Below, piece by piece: positions 1 to 5,667 of a DNA stretch of 5,667 bases. Made by a program: the position numbers and the translations under genes. Every line of letters starts with the position of its first letter. Position 1 is the stretch's first letter. Origin of the DNA: Chryseobacterium gleum (lineage in GTDB: Bacteria; Bacteroidota; Bacteroidia; Flavobacteriales_D; Crocinitomicaceae); assembly GCA_943326825.2 (NCBI GenBank), contig CALPUT020000183.1:1-5667 (forward strand), written 5' to 3'. The notes under the pieces were generated by a model. That model saw only the letters and a program-made list of their open reading frames with translations. It ran no database searches and had not been told where the DNA came from.

Positions 1-1821
1 GCTAATTTGGATTTAGAAGTTTATTTATCTAATCCGGCTAAAGGAAAGATTTATTGGAAAAGTCATTTATTTGGAGAAGAAATTCTAATTGCAAATAATC
101 AACAAAAATTAAAACGTTCAACTGTTCTTGCAAATCCAATATTATGGTGGCCTAGAGGACAAGGTGATCAACATATTTACACAGATAAATGGACATTCTT
201 CAACGAAAAAGGAGAGAAGATTGATGAAATTTATGTCAATTTCGGTGTTCGAAGAACGGAATTAATAATGGCTCCAGATGAATGGGGAACTAGTTATTAT
301 ATCAAAGTCAATGGTCGACCAATCTTCTGTAAAGGTGGAGATTACATTCCGCAAGACATGTTTCCATCGAAAGTGAAAGATGAATCTATTTTGAAATTGG
401 TAGAAGAAATGACCAAGTCAAATTTTAATATGATTCGTGTGTGGGGAGGTGGTTATTATCCAGACGATGTTTTCTATGAAGCGTGTGATGAAAATGGAAT
501 CATGGTTTGGCAAGATTTAATGTTTGCTTGTGCGATGTATCCTGGTGATCAAGCATTTTTAAATAATGTGAAACAAGAATTAGAATACCAGATACCGAGA
601 ATTGCTTCACATCCATCAGTAACTTTATTTAATGGAAACAATGAAGTTGAAGTAGCTTGGGGGAATTGGGGTTTCCAACAGAAATACGGAATTTATGGAG
701 ATGATGCCAAATATATAGAAGATTCCTATAGAAAGTTATTTAAAGAAATGGCACCTTCTGTTATTAAAGCGTTTACTAATTTACCTTACATTCATACATC
801 ACCTTTGAGTAATTGGGGGAAAGATGAATACTATAATCACGGAACGATGCATTATTGGGGCGTTTGGCATGGAAAAGATCCTATTGAAGATTTCGGAAGA
901 AAATCAGGTCGTTTCAATGCTGAATATGGTTTTCAATCGTTTCCAGAGTTTTCGACTTTAAAAACATTTTCTGATAAATCGCAGTGGAATTTAGATTCAA
1001 CAGTGATGAAACATCATCAAAAAAGTTACGTTGGAAATGGAATGATTTTAAAACAAGCGAAACGTTTGTATGGTGAACCAAAATCATTTGAAGAATTTGT
1101 TTATTTTTCTCAATTAACCCAAGCGAAAGCAATAAGTATTGCAGTAGCAGGACACAGAACAGGAATGCCAAAATGTATGGGAACATTGTACTGGCAAATC
1201 AATGATTGTTGGCAAGCTCCAACATGGTCAAGTATTGATTATTTTGGGAATTGGAAGAAATTACAATACACAGTAAAGGATGATTATGAAGATGTTGCGA
1301 TTGTCTCAAAAATAATGGAGTTAGGGAAAGAAGAATATTATTTCATTTCTGATGCACCGGAAAAATTTGAATCGCTTGTTATGATGAAAATATACCATAC
1401 AAATGGAAAATTAGTGCATACTGATACAATTACAATGAATGCTAATGCTGGTTTCGTTCAAAAAATTGATATAGATGTAAAAAGTAAAGCGCTCAAAAAT
1501 CAAAACTATGTAGTTTATTTTAAATGGAATGATGCTTCAGGAAATATCAAAGAACGTTCATTTACACATATTTACAAACAACATCCAAAAGCAAAAACGC
1601 ACGATATCAAGTCAACAATTATTTCAAATGATACGATTAATAAAATTGCTGTTTTAGAAATTGATAATAAAACATTTGTACAAGATTTTTGGATTACATC
1701 TCCTAATTTAGGAATGTCTTATTCAACCAATTTTAATGATTATTTACCTGGAAAACATTTGGTTGAAATTCGATACAATGTCCCATTTACCATTTCAGAT
1801 TTAAATTTTTATTGGAGATAA
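1..1821 (+). CDS. Beta-mannosidase, GH2 family (5'-truncated by the window edge)
   Basis: Hydrolyses terminal beta-D-mannose from manno-oligosaccharides or N-glycan cores. The frame is open from base 1. The first start-like codon (TTG at 7) is probably internal, since family members are about 850 residues and about 607 codons are seen. Numbering from that TTG: an Ig-like domain with the WWPRGQG motif (W47-W48) fills roughly residues 1-90. The TIM barrel spans about 90-430, with RVWGGGYY (R144), the VWQDLMFACAMYP stretch, and the likely acid/base Glu213 in GNNE. The likely nucleophile is Glu306 in NAEYGFQSFP, and W402 lies in NDCWQAP. C-terminal beta-sandwich domains follow to residue 604. The NDCW..SSIDYFGNWK block is typical of beta-mannosidases rather than beta-galactosidases. 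Any signal peptide lies outside the window, so periplasmic or secreted location cannot be judged. No other glycan-degradation gene is visible, so membership of a polysaccharide-utilisation locus cannot be decided. Confidence 0.93.
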   Translation, partial: ANLDLEVYLSNPAKGKIYWKSHLFGEEILIANNQQKLKRSTVLANPILWWPRGQGDQHIYTDKWTFFNEKGEKIDEIYVNFGVRRTELIMAPDEWGTSYYIKVNGRPIFCKGGDYIPQDMFPSKVKDESILKLVEEMTKSNFNMIRVWGGGYYPDDVFYEACDENGIMVWQDLMFACAMYPGDQAFLNNVKQELEYQIPRIASHPSVTLFNGNNEVEVAWGNWGFQQKYGIYGDDAKYIEDSYRKLFKEMAPSVIKAFTNLPYIHTSPLSNWGKDEYYNHGTMHYWGVWHGKDPIEDFGRKSGRFNAEYGFQSFPEFSTLKTFSDKSQWNLDSTVMKHHQKSYVGNGMILKQAKRLYGEPKSFEEFVYFSQLTQAKAISIAVAGHRTGMPKCMGTLYWQINDCWQAPTWSSIDYFGNWKKLQYTVKDDYEDVAIVSKIMELGKEEYYFISDAPEKFESLVMMKIYHTNGKLVHTDTITMNANAGFVQKIDIDVKSKALKNQNYVVYFKWNDASGNIKERSFTHIYKQHPKAKTHDIKSTIISNDTINKIAVLEIDNKTFVQDFWITSPNLGMSYSTNFNDYLPGKHLVEIRYNVPFTISDLNFYWR

Positions 1822-1944
1822 TTTAATCTTAATTACAATATTATAGTCTGGTTTCGGTAATTATTTTGTTTCCCACGTTAAATAGAGTAAATATACTAGG
1901 AAAGACTAAACATTAGCGCAGTGAAAGAAAGTGTGTTTTAGTAA
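1822..1944. other. Convergent intergenic gap between beta-mannosidase and cdd
   Basis: Both flanking genes point into this 123-bp stretch, so it should contain their 3' ends and terminators. The best structure is a weak one: TAGTC at 1844-1848 pairs with GACTA at 1904-1908, and TTTC at 1852-1855 can stack on GAAA at 1900-1903 across a 3-nt bulge. The loop between the arms is over 40 nt. No U-tract follows on either strand. It may be a poor bidirectional terminator, but the sequence does not prove it. No ORF or RNA gene was recognised here. Confidence 0.4.
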
Positions 1945-2439
1945 TTATTTCAAGTCCTTATTCGTAAACATCAAAGGCAATAAATTTTGAATACTTTCTG
2001 AAATTAGAATTTCACCAACTTCTCCCGACATGATTACTTTTATTGGTTGTTGATGTCTCGTCTCGTATTCAGCCATCGCTTGTCTGCATGAACCACAAGG
2101 GGAAATAGGTTTTTCAATTGTTCCGTTTTCAGATTTACATGTTATTGCAATCGCTTTGATTTTTTGATTTGGATAATTTGCTCCAGCATAATACATCGCT
2201 ACTCTTTCCGCACAAAGTCCAGAAGGGTAAGCTGCATTTTCTTGGTTATTTCCTTGAATAATAGTTCCATCTTCCAGAAGAACTGCTGCTCCAACATGAA
2301 AATTAGAGTAGGGGGCATACGCTTTCTGAACTGCTTCTTTTGCTTCAGCTAATAATTTGAAATCCAATTGATTTAATTCGGTTTCATTGGAATAAACATC
2401 AAAAGAAGTCGAAATTGTATATTTAGTAGAACTAATCAT
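1945..2439 (-). CDS. cdd: Cytidine deaminase
   Basis: Deaminates cytidine and deoxycytidine to uridine and deoxyuridine in the cytoplasm (pyrimidine salvage). The 164-residue protein has the full signature of the zinc-dependent, homotetrameric class. HVGAA is at 48-52. The nucleoside-binding Asn65 and Glu67 lie in GNNQEN. Cys76 and the proton-shuttle Glu78 lie in GLCAERVA. The second zinc motif PCGSC supplies Cys115 and Cys118. An N-terminal extension of about 25-30 residues precedes the catalytic core, making it longer than the ~136-residue Bacillus type; such extensions are, as I recall, usual in Bacteroidota. The ATG start lies 6 bp after the stop of the upstream symporter gene, so the two form a likely operon. 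The nearest purine-rich stretch (AGAGG) is 14 nt from the ATG, too far for a normal Shine-Dalgarno site. No defect is visible. Confidence 0.96.
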   Translation of the reverse strand: MISSTKYTISTSFDVYSNETELNQLDFKLLAEAKEAVQKAYAPYSNFHVGAAVLLEDGTIIQGNNQENAAYPSGLCAERVAMYYAGANYPNQKIKAIAITCKSENGTIEKPISPCGSCRQAMAEYETRHQQPIKVIMSGEVGEILISESIQNLLPLMFTNKDLK

Positions 2440-2445
2440 AATTTA

Positions 2446-3654
2446 TTAAATTACCTCTGGATTATTAATTTCATTATGATATTGTGCTTCATCAAATTCA
2501 TTTTCGCTTTTTGCAATTACAATTGTTGCGACACCGTTACCAATAAAATTTGTAATTGCCCTAGCTTCACTTAAGAATTTATCAACTCCTAATAAACAAG
2601 CCAATGAAGCTACAGGAATAATTTCAAGTGATTCCAATGTCGATCCAAGAATCACTATACCACTTCCTGCAACACCTGCTGCACCTTTAGAAGTAAGCAT
2701 TAAAACACCAATCACCGTAAGGATTTGCATAAAACTTAAGTCAATATGATTTAATTGAGCTAGAAAGATTACTGCCATAGAAAGGTAAATCGAAGTCCCA
2801 TCAAGATTGAATGAATATCCTGTCGGTACAACTAATCCAACCACTGATTTTTGACAACCAAGCGTTTCTAGTTTTTCCATTAATTTCGGTAAGGCAGATT
2901 CGGATGAGGATGTTCCTAGAACAATTAGAATTTCTTCTTTGATATAGCGAATGAATTTGAAAATGTTTAGTTTGTAATATTTCATTATAAGACCAAGCAC
3001 TAGAACAATGAAAATAAACATAGTGAAATAGACACTTAACACCAATTTTCCTAATGGAATTAAAGTGTCCAATCCAAACTCAGCAACGGTTGAAGCCATC
3101 GAACCAAAAGCAGCAACTGGTGCAAAATACATGATATATTTCAACAATTTAAATACTACTTTGGATATTTTTTCCATTAGATGAATAACAACTTCTCTTT
3201 TGGACCAAAAATTTAAACCAATACCAACAATAATTGAAATTCCGAGAACGATTAAAGTGATTGGAATACCAGATTTAGCTTTTTTAGCAGCAGGTGCAAC
3301 AATTTCAATGCTTGATTTATCGATAGCGCCAGGTTTCAAAAATAATGCTAAACCTAAACCAATAACTAAAGCAAAAGTGGTAACAACTTCAAAGTAAACC
3401 AATGATTTTAAACCTATTCGACCAACCTTTTTCAAGTTCCCCATCGAACCAATTCCTAATACAATTGTTAGGAATATAATTGGAATAACGAATATTTTAA
3501 TGACCTCAATAAAAGCTGTTCCCAATGTTTTAAATTGGTTTATTACAGATTTATTTAAATGATCTTGGTTATGAAAATATTGACCAACAATAATACCTGC
3601 AATAATTGCAATTAAAACATAAAAAGTAAGGTGTGTGACTATTTTTTTTAACAT
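2446..3654 (-). CDS. dctA: Dicarboxylate:cation symporter, DctA-like (DAACS/SDF family)
   Basis: Inner-membrane secondary transporter of the glutamate/dicarboxylate family, predicted to import C4-dicarboxylates such as succinate, fumarate and malate with H+ or Na+. Family hallmarks are in order: HP1 with GTSSSESALP (247-256), TM7 with SFNLDGTSIY (281-290), HP2 with TSKGAAGVAGSG (321-332), and TM8 with DKFLSEARAITNFIGN (358-373). Aligned by eye to GltPh, the Asp394 that holds the substrate amino group is Ser362, while the carboxylate-binding Arg is kept (Arg365). This points to dicarboxylates rather than amino acids and matches the SEAR motif of DctA. At 402 residues it is shorter than the usual ~425-440. 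The shortfall maps to residues ~112-140, where the conserved NIIPxN...LQV stretch before the FSxLFG helix seems absent. No frameshift explains this. The ATG is followed directly by a typical first helix (about 8-25). First gene of a probable dctA-cdd operon. Confidence 0.88.
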   Translation of the reverse strand: MLKKIVTHLTFYVLIAIIAGIIVGQYFHNQDHLNKSVINQFKTLGTAFIEVIKIFVIPIIFLTIVLGIGSMGNLKKVGRIGLKSLVYFEVVTTFALVIGLGLALFLKPGAIDKSSIEIVAPAAKKAKSGIPITLIVLGISIIVGIGLNFWSKREVVIHLMEKISKVVFKLLKYIMYFAPVAAFGSMASTVAEFGLDTLIPLGKLVLSVYFTMFIFIVLVLGLIMKYYKLNIFKFIRYIKEEILIVLGTSSSESALPKLMEKLETLGCQKSVVGLVVPTGYSFNLDGTSIYLSMAVIFLAQLNHIDLSFMQILTVIGVLMLTSKGAAGVAGSGIVILGSTLESLEIIPVASLACLLGVDKFLSEARAITNFIGNGVATIVIAKSENEFDEAQYHNEINNPEVI

Positions 3655-4161
3655 AATTCAATTTTGTCAAGTAAGATTGTAAATATATGGAATAATTGAT
3701 TTGATTATTAATTCAATGAAAATGGTTTTAAAGGTTTTAATGTTGAGAGATTAAATTAATTACTCACTCGCTATTTAACATAATCTACCGATTTAAATTT
3801 CTTCAGAATATTTTGTGTGGAACTTATTAAGAAATATAAGAGGTTCTTTTGTTATCATTTTTTGTTTAATGATTAATTTATGATTGGTTAGATTAATACT
3901 TTTTTAAATTCTCATTTTTATTATGTTTCATCGATCTATACAATCATCTATTATTTGAATTTTAATTTATTCTAATGTATTTTATTCAATAGTTGAATTT
4001 CATATTAGATATACTTTATGATTTTTCTTATTTTGATACTTGGTTATTTTTTCAATATTATTCTTAATTATTCATTTGAGTTACTCAATAATCCAACATT
4101 CAACATCTAAAATTGATAATTTATAAATTTGTCTTATAATTAATATTATGTTAAATAGAAT
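3655..4161. other. Gene-free, extremely A+T-rich intergenic region
   Basis: About 500 bp with no recognisable gene. By hand count 3901-4140 has only about 41 G or C in 240 bases (~17%), well below the flanking genes, and the + strand is noticeably T-rich from about 3840 to 4080. The left end must hold the promoter and leader of dctA-cdd. The closest thing to a Bacteroidota -7 box (TAnnTTTG) on the minus strand is TATATTTA at 3680-3687, with no TTTG at the usual spacing, so I do not call a promoter. On the + strand a 30-codon hydrophobic ORF runs 4018-4110 without a ribosome binding site. No tRNA, CRISPR or clear inverted repeat was seen in this part. Confidence 0.6.
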
Positions 4162-4197
4162 TAAACACATGACAATTATACTACTGTCATGTGTTTA
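4162..4197 (-). terminator. Strong hairpin, probable intrinsic terminator of the HMA gene
   Basis: A perfect 13-bp inverted repeat: TAAACACATGACA at 4162-4174 and TGTCATGTGTTTA at 4185-4197, separated by a 10-nt loop. It starts 16 bp beyond the stop codon of the minus-strand HMA gene at 4214. Read on the minus strand, the 3' arm ends in GTGTTTA and is followed by A/T-rich sequence with TTT runs but no long uninterrupted U-tract. The structure is symmetric, so it could also stop any + strand transcript from the A+T-rich region. Confidence 0.75.
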
Positions 4198-4213
4198 TAT
4201 TAAAGATTGTTAA

Positions 4214-4486
4214 TTATTCCTTCGTTACTCTTCCTATCATACAACTTGCATATGATTTTGCTTTTTGAAAAAGTGAATTTACATCGTTTTCTACTGGGTA
4301 ACCTAAATGTGCTAATTTATCATGAATAAGTTGTAAGTTTTCATCATTTTCATAATCAAATGAAACAAATGAATTATCGATATCTACGTGAACATTCGAT
4401 ACACCTTCGACTGAATCTACACCTTTTGTAATCGTGTTGGCACAACCATCACATTTTAAATTTTGAATGGTAAATTGACTTTTCAT
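4214..4486 (-). CDS. Heavy-metal-associated (HMA) domain protein, CopZ/MerP-like
   Basis: Small 90-residue soluble protein that probably binds Cu(I) or another soft metal and passes it to a partner. Residues 1-68 match the HMA fold (beta-alpha-beta-beta-alpha-beta): the metal loop is NLKCDGC with Cys12 and Cys15, followed by a helix, the VEGVSNVHVDI strand and the HDKLAHLGYPV segment. The tail (about 70-90, SLFQKAKSYASCMIGR) goes beyond the usual ~65-70-residue chaperone and carries a third cysteine, Cys82. No signal peptide is seen, so it should be cytoplasmic. The ATG start leaves only a few residues before the first strand and needs no adjustment. It lies 61 bp downstream of the SUMF1-fold gene on the same strand, so cotranscription is possible, and a strong hairpin follows it. 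No copper ATPase or metal regulator is in view, so the metal is not known. Confidence 0.88.
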   Translation of the reverse strand: MKSQFTIQNLKCDGCANTITKGVDSVEGVSNVHVDIDNSFVSFDYENDENLQLIHDKLAHLGYPVENDVNSLFQKAKSYASCMIGRVTKE

Positions 4487-4547
4487 AACTTATGTTTTCT
4501 TCTAAGTTAATGCTTGAGGAAGTTATTATGTGTAACAAATATTACAT

Positions 4548-5667
4548 TTAAAAACCACCCAAATGAGTTGAAACAACTCTAAAACCAATCATTGGACTAG
4601 GAGTTATTACTCCATTAAATTCATCTTCACTTAAAATTCTAATTTCTTCATCAGTGCTCATCCAATTTCCTCCTATAGTTCCTGGTTCTATTAGCTTATG
4701 ATTCAACTTATCTAATGAATAATAAATCATTTCAGAAACATTACCGCTTAAACAGTATAATCCATATTTGTTAGGATTATATGATTTAACTCTTACAGTG
4801 TGGAATCCACCATCTAACATTAAACTATCTTTTTTAGGTTGAAAGTTAGCTAAATAACATCCTTTTTCATTTTTTAAATTTTCGCCCCAAGGATATTTAC
4901 TTATTTCAATAGTTGGGCTTGCTGCATAAATCCATTCTGCTTTTGAAGGTATTCGAATATCGCAAAAAACTTTATCTCCATAAGTTAATACTTTTTCTTT
5001 GTTAGCATAATAGTTTGGATTTTTAGAGGTGTTATAATTGTATACATTTTCAGAAAACCATTTACAATACATTTCAGCGCCTTCTCTTGAAATATTGACC
5101 ACTGGATAATTGCCATATGCTGGATGTGAGAAATACAAATCCTCCATTGGTTTCATTCCTTCATCAATTTCTGTTACCCATCTATGTTGATCAGGTTTTG
5201 CTTTTAAAAAGTCTTCTTTCCTTCCTTGAATTAACAAATCAAAAAGAAATGTTAGGTATTCGATATTACTGACCTCTGTCTTTTGAATAATAAATGATTG
5301 TACAGAAGTTTTATTACCGTTAATTTCAAAAGTACCAGCTGGAATGTAAGAATATATATCTGTGTCAAACTTTGCAAATGCTTTTATCATTTCTTTTTTT
5401 CTCTTATTGTTTGCTTTGATTTCGTCATCCGTTAATTTGGGAAATGGATATTCATCAACAAAATTATCGTCCACCAAAGGAATTCGTTTGTTTTGATTGT
5501 CAGGTGTTTTTACATTTAAGTCATTAGTAGGGATTATAATATTTTCTGAAATAATATTCTCGGAAATTTCATTAGTCGCAATTGAATCATATTCTACTGA
5601 TTTAGAGTTAGAATAATTATTATTTGCTAATTGAGTTTCTTTTTCGATCAAATTTGATGAATTATTA
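4548..5667 (-). CDS. SUMF1/FGE-fold protein without active-site cysteines (N-terminus off the window)
   Basis: The frame stays open through the right edge. The TTG at 5651 is probably an internal Leu codon, so the true start, and any lipoprotein signal peptide, lie outside. Numbering from that TTG: residues 1-75 are a low-complexity Asn/Glu/Ser/Ile-rich linker, about 76-95 is a charged Lys-rich segment, and 100-363 is the SUMF1 (FGE-sulfatase) domain. Its signatures are IPAGTFEI (103-110), KTEVSNIEYL (124-133), YPVVNISREGAEMYC (182-196), RIPSKAEWIYAA (233-244), YPWGE (253-257), GLYCLSGNVSEM (297-308), GGNW (327-330) and SPMIGFRVV (352-360). True formylglycine-generating enzymes carry a C-terminal Cys pair; here the region after GGNW has no Cys, so that activity is unlikely. 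The HPAYGNYPVVN and SPxIGFRVV style recalls the flavobacterial GldJ/GldK relatives, which act as lipoproteins in gliding and type 9 secretion, but I cannot assign it to either. Confidence 0.85.
   Translation of the reverse strand, partial: NNSSNLIEKETQLANNNYSNSKSVEYDSIATNEISENIISENIIIPTNDLNVKTPDNQNKRIPLVDDNFVDEYPFPKLTDDEIKANNKRKKEMIKAFAKFDTDIYSYIPAGTFEINGNKTSVQSFIIQKTEVSNIEYLTFLFDLLIQGRKEDFLKAKPDQHRWVTEIDEGMKPMEDLYFSHPAYGNYPVVNISREGAEMYCKWFSENVYNYNTSKNPNYYANKEKVLTYGDKVFCDIRIPSKAEWIYAASPTIEISKYPWGENLKNEKGCYLANFQPKKDSLMLDGGFHTVRVKSYNPNKYGLYCLSGNVSEMIYYSLDKLNHKLIEPGTIGGNWMSTDEEIRILSEDEFNGVITPSPMIGFRVVSTHLGGF
5536..5565 (-). repeat. Imperfect 2 x 15-bp tandem repeat within the SUMF1-protein linker
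   Basis: Two adjacent 15-base units (5536-5550 and 5551-5565) differ at two positions. In the protein they give two copies of the pentapeptide SENII, residues 30-34 and 35-39 of the visible frame. The repeat lies in the low-complexity linker, keeps the frame, and probably reflects a slippage duplication in a region with little structural constraint. Confidence 0.7.

Noticed and set aside
914..1186. A 90-codon open frame on the minus strand inside the beta-mannosidase gene
   Set aside because: It lies wholly antisense to a catalytic-domain region with clear family motifs; its protein resembles nothing and reflects the codon composition of the real gene.
2164..2352. A 62-codon + strand open frame opposite cdd
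   Set aside because: Antisense to the best conserved part of cytidine deaminase, including the zinc motifs; a shadow frame.
3200..3397. A 65-codon + strand open frame opposite the symporter gene
   Set aside because: Antisense to membrane-helix coding sequence in dctA; no independent evidence.
3680..3687. TATATTTA on the minus strand as a Bacteroidota -7 box for dctA-cdd
   Set aside because: It misses the final G of TAnnTTTG and has no TTTG element at the usual ~19-21-nt spacing; the nearest TTG is about 26 nt upstream.
3691..3709. Inverted repeat AATAAT...ATTATT upstream of dctA as an operator
   Set aside because: Only six A/T pairs with a 7-nt spacer; expected by chance in DNA of this composition.
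3717..3755. Short + strand frame starting MKMVLKVLM
   Set aside because: Only 12 codons, no ribosome binding site and no sign of conservation.
4536..4563. TAATATTTG (4536-4544) with TTTG (4560-4563) on the minus strand as promoter of the HMA gene
   Set aside because: The -7-like box has an extra base and the spacing to TTTG is only 15 nt, so neither element fits the consensus arrangement.

Overview
The window looks like chromosomal DNA from a member of the Bacteroidota, most likely class Flavobacteriia. The basis is low G+C, Asn/Lys/Ile-rich proteins, few Shine-Dalgarno sequences, and protein families typical of that group: a GH2 beta-mannosidase, a SUMF1-fold protein resembling gliding/lipoprotein accessory proteins, and a small HMA protein with a Cys-containing tail. 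No tRNA, rRNA, CRISPR array, transposase or phage gene was seen. The assignment rests on recognising families, not on a database search.

Left part (1-1821, + strand): the last ~607 codons of a GH2 beta-mannosidase whose N-terminal domain lies off the left edge. It converges across a 123-bp gap with a two-gene minus-strand unit (3654-1945). In that unit a DctA-type dicarboxylate symporter gene is followed, 6 bp after its stop, by the cytidine deaminase gene cdd. The two are very probably cotranscribed, although their roles (C4-dicarboxylate uptake and pyrimidine salvage) share only general nutrient scavenging.

Middle (3655-4213): a ~560-bp gene-free stretch of extreme A+T content. It contains the upstream region of the dctA-cdd unit. 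Its right end carries a perfect 13-bp hairpin, the best terminator in the window.

Right part (4214-5667, - strand): a small heavy-metal-associated (HMA) domain protein with a CxxC metal site, 61 bp downstream of a SUMF1/FGE-fold protein whose N-terminus runs off the right edge. The SUMF1 protein keeps the fold signatures but lacks the active-site cysteines of true formylglycine-generating enzymes.

I did not find a clear new multi-gene system. The items most worth checking are the apparent loss of the TM4a/b segment in the symporter, the cysteine-less SUMF1 protein beside a metal-binding protein, and the very A+T-rich gap with a possible hydrophobic micro-ORF.
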